Positions 52,178 to 62,130 of a DNA stretch of 64,000 nt are shown here, one piece after another. The notes under the pieces were generated by a model that saw nothing but the letters and a program-made list of their open reading frames with translations, had not been told where the DNA came from and ran no database searches. The stretch comes from an uncultured Anaeromusa sp. (GTDB taxonomy: Bacteria; Bacillota; Negativicutes; Anaeromusales; Anaeromusaceae), in the NCBI RefSeq assembly GCF_963668665.1, contig NZ_OY764902.1, positions 645,001 to 709,000 of the forward strand, in the 5' to 3' direction. The translations under genes and the position numbers were made by a program. The first letter of the stretch is position 1, and each line of letters starts with the position of its first letter.

Positions 52178-52903
52178 CTACTCTGGTTTAAACTGATATA
52201 AGTCGGCCACTTCTTCCGTTGTCAAGTGACGCCATTTTCCTCGGCGCACGCCTTGAAGCGTCAAAAAAGCAAACCGGATTCGCTTTAACGACCACACTGG
52301 AAAGCCGATGGCGTCAAACATTCTGCGCACTTGCCGATTACGCCCTTCACGCAGCACCACCGTCAACACGGAGCGGTTTTTTTCGTGCAAAACTTCCTGC
52401 AGCCGCACTTCTACTGGCGCAGTTACACCATCTTCCAAGCGAATGCCGGCCCGCAAGCGATCCAGCTTCTCTTCCGAAGGAATGCCTTTTACCTGTACCA
52501 GGTATTCTTTCTCGACCTGATGCCGGGGATGAATTAAAGCTTGAGTCAATTCGCCGTCATTCGTCAGCAACAACAGACCTTCCGTATGGTAGTCCAACCG
52601 CCCTACGGGATATACGCGGGCGTCAATTCCCTCTAATAGGTCCAGAACCGTTTGGCGTCCTTCCGGGTCTTTGGATGTCGTCACACAGCCCTTGGGCTTA
52701 TATAAAAGTAAATATACAAGCTTTTCTTTCGCTACCAGACGACCATCCACCTGAATACGGTCTTTCCCCGCATCCACCTTGGTTCCCATTTCGGTTACAA
52801 CCTTTCCGTTCACCTTTACATGCCCTTCACTGATTAAGCGTTCCGCCTCACGGCGTGAAGCTACTCCGGCATGACTCAATATTTTCTGCAAGCGTTCCTG
52901 CAT
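52178..52903 (-). CDS. rluB: 23S rRNA pseudouridine synthase (RluB/RsuA family)
   Basis: 241 aa. An S4 RNA-binding domain (~3-60, RLQKILSHAGVASRREAE) is followed by the RsuA-type catalytic domain with GRLDYHTEGLLLLTNDG (catalytic Asp ~100) and the RQVRRMFDAIGFPV end motif (~200). It isomerises U2605-type uridine in 23S rRNA in relatives. The ATG at 52903 has AAGGAGG five bases upstream; a 31-codon longer frame does not. Confidence 0.94.
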   Translation of the reverse strand: MQERLQKILSHAGVASRREAERLISEGHVKVNGKVVTEMGTKVDAGKDRIQVDGRLVAKEKLVYLLLYKPKGCVTTSKDPEGRQTVLDLLEGIDARVYPVGRLDYHTEGLLLLTNDGELTQALIHPRHQVEKEYLVQVKGIPSEEKLDRLRAGIRLEDGVTAPVEVRLQEVLHEKNRSVLTVVLREGRNRQVRRMFDAIGFPVWSLKRIRFAFLTLQGVRRGKWRHLTTEEVADLYQFKPE

Positions 52904-52938
52904 TTCCGCCTCCTTAATTTTCCCAAGACAGCCGTATT

Positions 52939-54114
52939 CTAGGCTTGTCTTCCATCCGACAGCAGCCTGGCAAAGGCCACTTTTACCCAAGTCCACACAT
53001 CTTCCGCCGAGAGAGCCGCCAAACGAAATAAGGACCGCCGCTCCACGTCTTGTCCGGCCAGAAGCGGCATTACCGTCACTTCTTCCTCCCCGCGCAAAAT
53101 CCGTACCGTGCCGACAACATCGCCCCGGCGTACCGGAGCGGCAATGGCGTCTGGTTTTTGCACCGCAAGGCGGTAGGTATTGCCTGCGCCGTTACGCGAT
53201 TCCGGCACAACAATATCCTGCGCAACATATAAAGAAATCTGTTTTTCCAAACCATCTAAAACAGCCACATCCGCTACCTTTTGATTTTGCAACAGCAGAT
53301 TTTTAGCTTTAACAACGCCAAAGCCGTAATCCAAAAGCGCAATGGAATCGTCCCACATGCGTTCGCTGTCTAACACCACCGAAATTAATTGCAAGCCGTT
53401 GCGTTTTACCGCCGAGACCAAGCAGCGGCCCGCGGCGTCTGTATAACCGGTTTTAACGCCATTAGCGCCAGGATATAACCAAAGCATCCGATTCTCGTTG
53501 AAAATTTCCCGATCATAGCCTTTACCTGGCCAAGGCATGACCCGGCGTTTAGAAGAGACAATCTCCGCAAATAACGGCTGCGTGCGATATCCATAAGCGG
53601 CAATCCTAGCCAAGTCATGGGCTGTCGAATAATGATTAGGGTCCGGCAACCCGCTGGAATTGGCAAACCGCGTATTTACAGCGCCAATTTCTTGCGCTTT
53701 TTGCGTCATCAAACGAGCATAGGCCGGCACCGAGCCGGCAATGTGTTCAGCAACAGCCACTGTCGCATCATTGCCCGAAACCAGCATGATCCCATATAAC
53801 AAGTCTAAAAGTCTTTGCTTTTCTCCAGCTTCCAGGTACAACGACGATCCTTCGGTTTCATGCGCCGCCTTACTTGCAACAACCCAATCATCGAGTCGCC
53901 CCTTTTCAAGAGCCACCAGCAAGGTCATCATCTTGGTCGTACTGGCTGGATACCGGCGGCTTTCCGCATCTTTGGCGTACAAGACTTCCCCTGTCGTTGC
54001 ATCCATGATAATAGCGGCTTTTGCCGTCACTGCCGGCGTCGCTTGCACCGAGCCAACTGTCAAACTGTAAAAAGCACTGGTAAAAACGAATAACCAGAGA
54101 ATTTTTCGCGCCAT
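52939..54114 (-). CDS. dacF: D-alanyl-D-alanine carboxypeptidase (DacF/DacB type)
   Basis: 391 aa. Signal peptide (~1-25), then the serine peptidase S11 domain with SxxK PASTTKMM (~58), SxN SGNDAT (~115) and KTG GVKTGYTD (~220), and a C-terminal PBP5-like domain (~270-365). It trims peptidoglycan stem peptides outside the membrane. It lies in the scpA-scpB-dacF-rluB order common in spore-forming Bacillota, where the homologue DacF acts in the forespore. Confidence 0.93.
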   Translation of the reverse strand: MARKILWLFVFTSAFYSLTVGSVQATPAVTAKAAIIMDATTGEVLYAKDAESRRYPASTTKMMTLLVALEKGRLDDWVVASKAAHETEGSSLYLEAGEKQRLLDLLYGIMLVSGNDATVAVAEHIAGSVPAYARLMTQKAQEIGAVNTRFANSSGLPDPNHYSTAHDLARIAAYGYRTQPLFAEIVSSKRRVMPWPGKGYDREIFNENRMLWLYPGANGVKTGYTDAAGRCLVSAVKRNGLQLISVVLDSERMWDDSIALLDYGFGVVKAKNLLLQNQKVADVAVLDGLEKQISLYVAQDIVVPESRNGAGNTYRLAVQKPDAIAAPVRRGDVVGTVRILRGEEEVTVMPLLAGQDVERRSLFRLAALSAEDVWTWVKVAFARLLSDGRQA

Positions 54115-54129
54115 GAAAATCCGAAACTC

Positions 54130-54681
54130 CTAACCTTCATTTTTTTCTTCGGTGTTGGCAGCTTCATTCGGCAGCAAGTTCTGCAAATCAGGTAACTGCT
54201 GCAAATCGCGCAGGCCAAAGCATTCCAAAAAGTCTTCGGTCGTGCCGTATAAGATAGGGCGCCCCAAAGATTCTTTTCTTCCCACTTCACGAATCAAGCC
54301 TCGTTCCACTAATTGCGTGAGCACTTTGTCGATACGCACACCGCGAATTTCTTCCATCTCTTGCTTCGTCACAGGCTGCTTAAAGGCAATAATAGCCAAT
54401 GTTTCCAGCGCTGGCGCTGACAACTTGCTTTCACGAGCTCCGGCCAACGCGGTAATCAGCGAAGCCCACTCTTCTTTTGTGCCTAATTGAAAACCGCCCG
54501 CCACTTCATAAAGCATGATGCCCCGTTCGCTTCGGCCATATTCTTCCTGCATTTCCGCCAGAAGCAACAAAATATGTTCTTCCTCCACTTGCAGCACTTC
54601 CGCGAGAACCGAAACAGATACAGGTTTTCCGTGGGCAAACAAGAGCGCCTCCAACGGCGCCTTCAAGTGCTGATAAAACAA
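54130..54681 (-). CDS. scpB: Segregation and condensation protein B
   Basis: 183 aa, two winged-helix domains. GRESKLSAPALETLAIIAFKQPVTK (positions ~88-112) contains the family signature, and VRIDKVLTQLVERGLI follows. It forms the condensin complex with ScpA and SMC. I start at the TTG at 54681, because AGGAGG lies 7 bases upstream; this puts the start 19 bases inside scpA. A TTG six codons earlier lies upstream of that SD. Confidence 0.94.
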   Translation of the reverse strand: MFYQHLKAPLEALLFAHGKPVSVSVLAEVLQVEEEHILLLLAEMQEEYGRSERGIMLYEVAGGFQLGTKEEWASLITALAGARESKLSAPALETLAIIAFKQPVTKQEMEEIRGVRIDKVLTQLVERGLIREVGRKESLGRPILYGTTEDFLECFGLRDLQQLPDLQNLLPNEAANTEEKNEG

Positions 54682-55400
54682 GTCTGTTCCTCCTCGCAAG
54701 ACAAAATGATTTCCATTGGCCCGAAGGACTGAAGCTGCCGCACGCGCACCCGCTGTAAGCGAACCAATTCCAGCACCGCCAAAAACGAAGCGATCACTTC
54801 CCCGCGCGAGCCACTGCGAATCAGTAAATCTTCAAAAGGAACACAACGACGTTCTTGCAACAGGCGTACCACATCGGCCATTTTATCTTGAATACTGATT
54901 TCTTCTCGTTCTACGACCGCCTGAGTTTGGGGCAGGCGGCTTTCCCACAACGCCGTCAACGCTTGTAAAAGAACTTGCGGCGTGAGACCTGCAGGCAACG
55001 GGCGGGCTGGTTCCGGCAGCTGTGACGGGCGCGTATAAACCCCCTGCCTCAATTGCCAGCGCTCACCCAAAAGCTGGGCCAGCATCTTAAATCGCCGATA
55101 CTCCAAAAGCCGATCTACTAATTCCTTGCGCGGGTCCAGTCCCTCTTCTTCCTCTTCTTCGACAGCAGCCACCGGCAAAAGCAGCCTGGACTTAATTTGC
55201 AACAATGTAGCGGCCATTACTAAAAATCCACTGGCAATCTCCATGTTGAATTCTTCCATCTCGCGCAAGTACGCCAGATACTGCACCGTCACATCGGCAA
55301 TCGGAATATCGTAAATATCCAGTCTGTTTTTTTCAATTAAATGCAGCAAAAGAGCCATTGGCCCCTCAAAGCCTTCTAAGCGGATGCGATATGCTTCCAT
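54663..55400 (-). CDS. scpA: Segregation and condensation protein A (kleisin)
   Basis: 245 aa. N-terminal FEGPMALLLHLIEKNRLDIYDIP (residues ~10-32, the family hallmark; key residues FEGP and DIYDIPI), acidic middle, and a C-terminal winged helix. It bridges SMC heads and binds ScpB. It begins 4 bases after trpS without an evident SD, so translation is probably coupled. Confidence 0.95.
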   Translation of the reverse strand: MEAYRIRLEGFEGPMALLLHLIEKNRLDIYDIPIADVTVQYLAYLREMEEFNMEIASGFLVMAATLLQIKSRLLLPVAAVEEEEEEGLDPRKELVDRLLEYRRFKMLAQLLGERWQLRQGVYTRPSQLPEPARPLPAGLTPQVLLQALTALWESRLPQTQAVVEREEISIQDKMADVVRLLQERRCVPFEDLLIRSGSRGEVIASFLAVLELVRLQRVRVRQLQSFGPMEIILSCEEEQTCFIST

Positions 55401-55404
55401 TTGC

Positions 55405-56406
55405 TTAGTTCGGCAAATGCATAACTTCGCGAACGCTGCGCATGGTTTCGTTGGCTACTTTGCGCGCCTTTTCAGCGCCAGCAGCCAAAATTTCGTACAC
55501 TCGCTCCGGCTGCTGCTCCAGCACGACTCTCCGTTCGTGGATTGGAGCCAAGGCGCCCGCCATATGGTCTGCGAGACGTTTTTTACAGTCTACGCAGCCG
55601 ATTCCCGCTTTGCGGCATTCTTGGTCAATTTCTGTAACTACAACAGCCGGTGAAAATACCTTATGGAAGGTAAATACCGGACAAACATCCGGGTTTCCTA
55701 CATCAGTACGGCGTACTCGCTGCGGGTCGGTTACCATCTGCCGTACTTTTTCACGAATCTCTTTTTCACTGGCGGCAAAAGGAATCTCATTGCCATAGGA
55801 CTTGCTCATTTTACGTCCGTCCAAGCCCGGCAGCAGCGAAGCCTGGCTCAGCATTTCCTTCGGTTCCACAAAAACTTCCCGTCCGTAAAGATTATTGAAG
55901 CGCCGCACGATCTCCCGGGTCAACTCCAAATGGGGCAGCTGATCAATACCTACCGGCACCGTGTCCGCCTTATACAAGGCAATGTCCGCCGTCATCAGCT
56001 CTGGATAGCCCAAAAAGCCATAGGTATTGATATCTTTGCCCTGGCTGCCCAATTGCGCCAGTTTATCTTTATAAGTAGGCACCCGTTCCAACCAAGACAG
56101 AGGCGTCATCATCGAAAGCAGCAGATGCAGCTCTGCATGCTCCTTGACCTGCGACTGAATAAAGATAGTATTTTTCTCCGGGTCCAGGCCGGCGCTCAGC
56201 CAGTTCAGCGCCATTTCATACGTCCGTTGCGGCAGGGCTTCCGTATTTTCAAAAGTCGAAGTCAACGCATGCCAGTCTACAACACAAAAAAAGCACTCAT
56301 ATTGGTCTTGCAGCTTGACCCAGTTTTCCAACGCTCCTAAATAGTTCCCCAGATGAAAATTTCCAGACGGCTGCATGCCGCTGAAAATGCGTCCTTTTAC
56401 TGTCAT
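55405..56406 (-). CDS. trpS: Tryptophan-tRNA ligase
   Basis: 333 aa class I synthetase. HIGH-type PSGNFHLGNYLGA (~12-24), KMSKS GRKMSKSYGN (~197-206), and GVDQLPHLE-type VGIDQLPHLELTRE (~150). SD AGGAGG. It starts 12 bases after the M50 protease gene. I see no T-box in front of it; control must come from the upstream promoter at 57089-57117. Confidence 0.96.
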   Translation of the reverse strand: MTVKGRIFSGMQPSGNFHLGNYLGALENWVKLQDQYECFFCVVDWHALTSTFENTEALPQRTYEMALNWLSAGLDPEKNTIFIQSQVKEHAELHLLLSMMTPLSWLERVPTYKDKLAQLGSQGKDINTYGFLGYPELMTADIALYKADTVPVGIDQLPHLELTREIVRRFNNLYGREVFVEPKEMLSQASLLPGLDGRKMSKSYGNEIPFAASEKEIREKVRQMVTDPQRVRRTDVGNPDVCPVFTFHKVFSPAVVVTEIDQECRKAGIGCVDCKKRLADHMAGALAPIHERRVVLEQQPERVYEILAAGAEKARKVANETMRSVREVMHLPN

Positions 56407-56418
56407 GTTGAAATCCTC

Positions 56419-57042
56419 CTAAAAAAATAAAATGCCAACAATGGTTTGAATGGCAAGATATAATGCAATTTGAAAAGGATAAACAATAGTACCGATAACG
56501 CCTATATACACTAAGGCAATAAGAACTACCGGACTATAAGGAGTAATCCTTTCATATAATTCGGCGTATTTCCAAGGCAGAAATACACTAATCACTTTAG
56601 AGCCATCCAACGGCGGAATAGGCAGCAAGTTGAAAATCGCTAATATAATGTTATAATCTCTTGTCCAAGCTAGTACTTTCCACACTTCCGGAATTCCCAG
56701 CCCCCAGACTTTACAAGCTCCTAAAGCGATTGCCGCTACCAAAGCCATCACTACATTACTGAGAGGACCTGCCAAGGAAACCCAGATCATACCGCTGCGG
56801 TACGACTGAAAACGATTGGGATTAATAGGCACCGGCTTGGCCCAGCCAAATTGCGTCAGCCAAAGCATCAGCAAACCTACTGGATCCAAGTGAGCTAGCG
56901 GATTCAAAGTTACTCTGCCAAGCTGGCGCGGTGTATCGTCCCCCATGGCCACAGCTGCTCTCGCATGGGCATACTCATGCACGGTTAAGGCAATCAAAAG
57001 AGCCGGCACACGAAAAATCAAATCGGCATCTAACGAAAACAC
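56419..57042 (-). CDS. Site-2 protease family (M50) membrane metalloprotease
   Basis: 207 aa, ~5 membrane helices. HExxH is in TVHEYAHARA (~20-29) and the third ligand in LLPIPPLDGSKV (NLLPIPPLDG ~138-147). It resembles the short M50B proteins next to trpS-scpAB in Bacillota; the substrate is unknown. The start is GTG with GGAGG six bases upstream. It is the first gene of the M50-trpS-scpA-scpB-dacF-rluB operon. Confidence 0.92.
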   Translation of the reverse strand: MFSLDADLIFRVPALLIALTVHEYAHARAAVAMGDDTPRQLGRVTLNPLAHLDPVGLLMLWLTQFGWAKPVPINPNRFQSYRSGMIWVSLAGPLSNVVMALVAAIALGACKVWGLGIPEVWKVLAWTRDYNIILAIFNLLPIPPLDGSKVISVFLPWKYAELYERITPYSPVVLIALVYIGVIGTIVYPFQIALYLAIQTIVGILFF

Positions 57043-57088
57043 GCCATTCCTCCTTCATTCAACCATAACTAGTTGTCGCTAAATCAAT

Positions 57089-57117
57089 ATTATATCCTAC
57101 TTTCTTCGGGAACGCAA
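57089..57117 (-). promoter_or_regulatory. Promoter of the M50-trpS-scpAB-dacF-rluB operon
   Basis: On the minus strand: TTGCGT (57112-57117), 17-bp spacer, perfect TATAAT (57089-57094), ~45 bases upstream of the GTG start. It is back to back with the polysaccharide deacetylase promoter. Confidence 0.75.
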
Positions 57118-57131
57118 AATCCTGTCCCCTC

Positions 57132-57160
57132 TTAACAAGCTCGTTTTACTGTGCTAGAAT
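57132..57160 (+). promoter_or_regulatory. Promoter of the polysaccharide deacetylase gene
   Basis: TTAACA (57132-57137), 17-bp spacer, TAGAAT (57155-57160) preceded by TGC (extended -10). Confidence 0.8.
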
Positions 57161-57220
57161 ACGAACTGGATCAGTTGTCCAATATTTCAAATCACTATAC
57201 ACAAAGGAGTCTTGTTTATC

Positions 57221-58135
57221 ATGAAGTCCCCCCGTTTTGTTTTTTCGCGACGCGCCTTCGCTTTGTCCCTGTTCAGCGCTATTTTGCTCTGCGCCGCCTT
57301 CCCCCTAATTACTTGGGCGATTCAGCTCTGGGACGTTCCGATTGCTGTAGATGAACCTTCGCCGACACTTTCTCAAAGCAATAACTCGCCCGCCATCTTT
57401 ATGTTGTCAGAGCATCCTGGCGACGAGCCATTAGCGGAAGAAGGCCGCCCTTTGTACGACTCCTATCTTACCAATGAACGCCTGCGGGCCAATCTCCCCC
57501 TCAGTCTTCCAACTGCGCAGCCCTATAAAGCCGCCAAAGTAGTTTATCTTACCTTTGATGACGGCCCTGATCCGCAAAATACGCCGGCGGTTCTGGATAT
57601 CTTAAAAAAAGAACAAGTTAAGGCTACCTTTTTTTTAGTGGGTACGCAAATCGAAAAACATCCTGATCTAGTAAAACGCCTTTTTGCCGAAGGTCAGGCG
57701 ATAGGCAATCATACGTACGATCATATTTACAAAAGCCTATACCAATCGCCGCAAAGTTATGTAGCGCAGCTAAACCATACTGACGAGCTGCTTAAATCCA
57801 TTATTCTTTGCCGTCCCCGCATTTCCAGAGCTCCCGGAGGCTCTACAGGCAGCTTCAACAAAGGCTACTGGGAGTTGCTTAAACAAAATGGCTACATAGA
57901 AGTAGGCTGGAATGTTTCCTCCGGCGATGCTTCGGCAGCCAAGGCCGCGGCGATTGAAAGCAACGTATTGACCCAAATGAAGCAAACTTTTTTACAAAGC
58001 CACGCCATCGTACTTATGCACGACGGTCCCGGACATATCGAAACCGTCCGCGCCCTGCCGGGCATTATCCAAGCTTTAAAAGCCCAGGGCTATGAGTTTC
58101 GCGTAGTCAACACGCAAACACCAGCCGCCTGGTAA
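57221..58135 (+). CDS. Polysaccharide deacetylase (NodB domain, carbohydrate esterase 4)
   Basis: 304 aa. N-terminal signal anchor (~10-35), linker, then NodB domain with YLTFDDGPDP (Asp pair, ~107), AIGNHTYDH (H-x3-H metal site, ~165), SRAPGG (~205) and LMHDG (~268). All the CE4 catalytic motifs are present, so it is probably an active extracytoplasmic deacetylase of peptidoglycan or another glycan. The ATG at 57221 has AAGGAG 11 bases upstream. One of the few plus-strand genes; monocistronic. Confidence 0.93.
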   Translation: MKSPRFVFSRRAFALSLFSAILLCAAFPLITWAIQLWDVPIAVDEPSPTLSQSNNSPAIFMLSEHPGDEPLAEEGRPLYDSYLTNERLRANLPLSLPTAQPYKAAKVVYLTFDDGPDPQNTPAVLDILKKEQVKATFFLVGTQIEKHPDLVKRLFAEGQAIGNHTYDHIYKSLYQSPQSYVAQLNHTDELLKSIILCRPRISRAPGGSTGSFNKGYWELLKQNGYIEVGWNVSSGDASAAKAAAIESNVLTQMKQTFLQSHAIVLMHDGPGHIETVRALPGIIQALKAQGYEFRVVNTQTPAAW

Positions 58136-58143
58136 AGGATACA

Positions 58144-58186
58144 AAAAATCCGCATTCTCTCTTAGCCTAGAGGGAATGCGGATTTT
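58144..58186. terminator. Bidirectional terminator between deacetylase and guaB
   Basis: AAAATCCGCATTCTCT pairing with AGGGAATGCGGATTTT, T-rich tails on both strands, between the two converging stop codons. Confidence 0.85.
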
Positions 58187-58190
58187 CTAT

Positions 58191-59738
<1,548 letters not shown>

Positions 59739-59796
59739 TCACATTGTCTTTCCTTTTATCTCTATTTCATTTTTCGTGAAAATCTAGATAAAAAGG

Positions 59797-59833
59797 CCAA
59801 AAAAGCGTAAACCTCTTTGGGAGGTTTACGCTT
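59797..59833 (-). terminator. Terminator of the VanW-family gene
   Basis: AAGCGTAAACCTC/GAGGTTTACGCTT perfect 13-bp stem (59803-59815, 59821-59833) followed by T6 on the minus strand. The stem starts at the stop codon of the VanW gene. Confidence 0.88.
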
Positions 59834-61191
59834 CAATTACTCTTTTTCTCTGCCGCCGCTTTTGTACCCATGCGGATAATGCGCTCGGAAGGAGGAAAGT
59901 CATCTGCAGAAATAATCTCCCGACTGATTTCCACGCCCTGACGCAAGCGGATTTTTTCGATTTTTATTCGATAACCGCTTTCTCCTCGTTCTTCTACGAC
60001 CTGGCGTCCAGCCTCCAAATTGGCATCCGGTCTTACTACAACCGGCGCCGGGATTACTTGTTTATCCACCGGTACAATACGCACTTCTACCGGATCATCC
60101 GCACTGCCAAACACTTGCACAAGCAAGCGATTGCCCTCAATTTTACTGGAAATATAAAGATTATGCCGGCTGGTATTGGTAAATTGAAAATCCAATTGAT
60201 CGTCCGCCACAGTCGCATCCTGCCCAAGAGGCACATATCCAGGGGGGCTGTAGTGAGAAGTCCGCTCCACAATTTCCAGATCCGCCAACAAAACCGCATT
60301 ATAAAGAGTGCTGCTCACTTGGCAAACCCCGCCGCCCCAATCCGGCACCAGTTTTCCATTAATGAACACGGGAGCTTCCTTGTAGCCATTTTCCTGCGTC
60401 CGCTTGCCCACTTGCGAATTGAAAGAAAAAACACTGCCAGCCCTCACCAACATATCGTCAATGCTGTGTGAGGCCAAATAAACATTTTTAGAGCGGTTGC
60501 TGTCATAGGCGTTGAAATAGCTGGAATACGAACCTAAAAGACGGTCAATGCCGCTGAGATCCTCAGCCCGTATTTCTGGCACATCTTCTTTTACAGGCAA
60601 AGAAATTTTCAACGATTGAAAATCAGCCATCGCTGCCTGCCAAGTTGTTTCCAATTCCGCCCGCTCCAAGTGCTGTCCTATGATTTCCGGTACAATCTGC
60701 ACCTGCCCCTGTTGGTAATTAATGTGAGCCTTACGGGATGGACGCTCTACATCATGAACGATTCTGTCCAGCAATTCCTTGGCTTTTGTCGGCTCATACG
60801 CAAGACGATAGGCAATCTGACGACCTTTTTGCGTCGCCAGATACCATTCCTGCAGTTGCAGCCAAACCGGGCCTGTACGCCCAATCATATACGCTTCATG
60901 CGCCAACGCTGCTGCATCCGCATGTATGCTTAATTCATCTGTAGTGCTTTCCCAATGCTGTTCGCCGTAAACAAAGCGTATTGTCTGCTGAGCCAGCCGT
61001 CTGCGCGCATCTTCTTCAATAGCCGCTACAGCCGCCGTCTCTGTTAAACCGCCTAAGTCCAACGACCCCACTTTTACGCCATGTGAAATGCCATCACGAA
61101 AATACACGGCCGTGCCGGCAACGGCCAAACTTGCCAAAGTAAAGGAAAGAATTAACACTAAAGATAAACTGACTCGTTGCCATCGTTTCAC
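59833..61191 (-). CDS. VanW-family exported protein (YoaR-like)
   Basis: 452 aa. N-terminal membrane anchor (~7-30), a PG_binding_4-type region (~45-215), the VanW domain (~225-360, with FSFNSQVGKRTQENGYKEAP and GGGVCQVSSTLYNA), and a C-terminal G5-like segment (~375-440). Likely an L,D-transpeptidase-related or peptidoglycan-binding factor; VanW itself has no known activity. GTG start with a somewhat distant AGGAGG. Confidence 0.9.
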   Translation of the reverse strand: MKRWQRVSLSLVLILSFTLASLAVAGTAVYFRDGISHGVKVGSLDLGGLTETAAVAAIEEDARRRLAQQTIRFVYGEQHWESTTDELSIHADAAALAHEAYMIGRTGPVWLQLQEWYLATQKGRQIAYRLAYEPTKAKELLDRIVHDVERPSRKAHINYQQGQVQIVPEIIGQHLERAELETTWQAAMADFQSLKISLPVKEDVPEIRAEDLSGIDRLLGSYSSYFNAYDSNRSKNVYLASHSIDDMLVRAGSVFSFNSQVGKRTQENGYKEAPVFINGKLVPDWGGGVCQVSSTLYNAVLLADLEIVERTSHYSPPGYVPLGQDATVADDQLDFQFTNTSRHNLYISSKIEGNRLLVQVFGSADDPVEVRIVPVDKQVIPAPVVVRPDANLEAGRQVVEERGESGYRIKIEKIRLRQGVEISREIISADDFPPSERIIRMGTKAAAEKKSN

Positions 61192-61221
61192 GAAACCATC
61201 CCGTCCTCCTCTGCCTGTCCT

Positions 61222-61260
61222 TCAAAAGACCGGGCTTCCGCCTAAGCGAAAACCCGGTCC
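61222..61260 (-). terminator. Terminator of the PRC-barrel gene
   Basis: GACCGGG-type outer stem (61228-61235 with 61252-61259) with an inner CGCTTAGGCG helix and TTTTGAAGG tail on the minus strand, just after the stop codon at 61270. Confidence 0.75.
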
Positions 61261-61269
61261 AAAGCCAGC

Positions 61270-62076
61270 TTATTGTACATTCATCGACAGTTCTACGTAT
61301 TTCCCTGCCAACTTGGCTTTTTGCAGGACTTCCTCGGTAATTTCTCCGCCTTCGTCTACAACGAGAACGCCATTGTCGGTCTCAATGCGGCGGCTGGCTT
61401 TTTTCCCAAGAAGAAATTTGCGTGTTTTTTCTTCAATCTTGCGTGAATAGGCATCCACTTCCGGAGCCGGTTCCGCCGGTGCTTCTTCTGCCACTTTGGC
61501 TTCTTCTGTTTTAGGCTCCTCCACTACAGGCGCCGGAGCGGCAACAGGTGTCACAACCGGTGTTTCCTCTACAGGAGCCGGGACTTCCGCAACCGCCGGG
61601 GCAGCCTGCTCTTCCGAGGCATCCCGAATAAAGAGCACGTCTTTACCCAAAGTGATGATGTTTTCCAGCAATACCTGTTGGTTGTCACCATTATCTACGG
61701 TATACTCACACACAGCAATTTTGCCGTCATTTTCAACCATAAAATCAGTGACCCGCCCTAAAATACGGCCAGCCGTAGTAACCACTTTGGTCCCAATTAC
61801 AGAAGTATTGGCTACCAGCAGCGGCTCAATATCCGGAAAATCAGCAACCCCTACTACATTATCGCTGGATTCGACGGTAACAGCAAATTCGCCAAGACCG
61901 GCTACCGCTTTGGCCGGCAGCAGTTTAGCCCCCAAATACCATTTGCCGTCGTCAATCAAAAATGCTTCTACCGATTTGGCTGCGGCATTAATGATAAACG
62001 CTTTGATCGTTCCCAGTTCCTCACCCTCACGAATGCTAAATACTGGTAAGCTTAAAATTTCTGTGCTTTTTTTCAT
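61270..62076 (-). CDS. PRC-barrel domain protein
   Basis: 268 aa. Two PRC-barrel repeats (~5-80, with LPVFSIREGEELGTIKAFII, and ~85-155, with GRILGRVTDFMV) are followed by a ~65-residue Ala/Pro/Glu/Val linker and a C-terminal basic part ending near LAGKYVELSMNVQ. PRC barrels bind other proteins or RNA and occur in RimM and photosynthetic proteins. The role here is unknown; Sporomusaceae genomes carry such proteins near cell-envelope genes. Confidence 0.8.
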   Translation of the reverse strand: MKKSTEILSLPVFSIREGEELGTIKAFIINAAAKSVEAFLIDDGKWYLGAKLLPAKAVAGLGEFAVTVESSDNVVGVADFPDIEPLLVANTSVIGTKVVTTAGRILGRVTDFMVENDGKIAVCEYTVDNGDNQQVLLENIITLGKDVLFIRDASEEQAAPAVAEVPAPVEETPVVTPVAAPAPVVEEPKTEEAKVAEEAPAEPAPEVDAYSRKIEEKTRKFLLGKKASRRIETDNGVLVVDEGGEITEEVLQKAKLAGKYVELSMNVQ

Positions 62077-62130
62077 AAATGAAACCCCTCCCGCATATGT
62101 ATAAACATAAAAATGGAATCCCCTTGTAGT

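Noticed and set aside
55663..56340. 225-codon plus-strand frame
   Set aside because: Antisense shadow of trpS, whose HIGH and KMSKS motifs are clear on the other strand.
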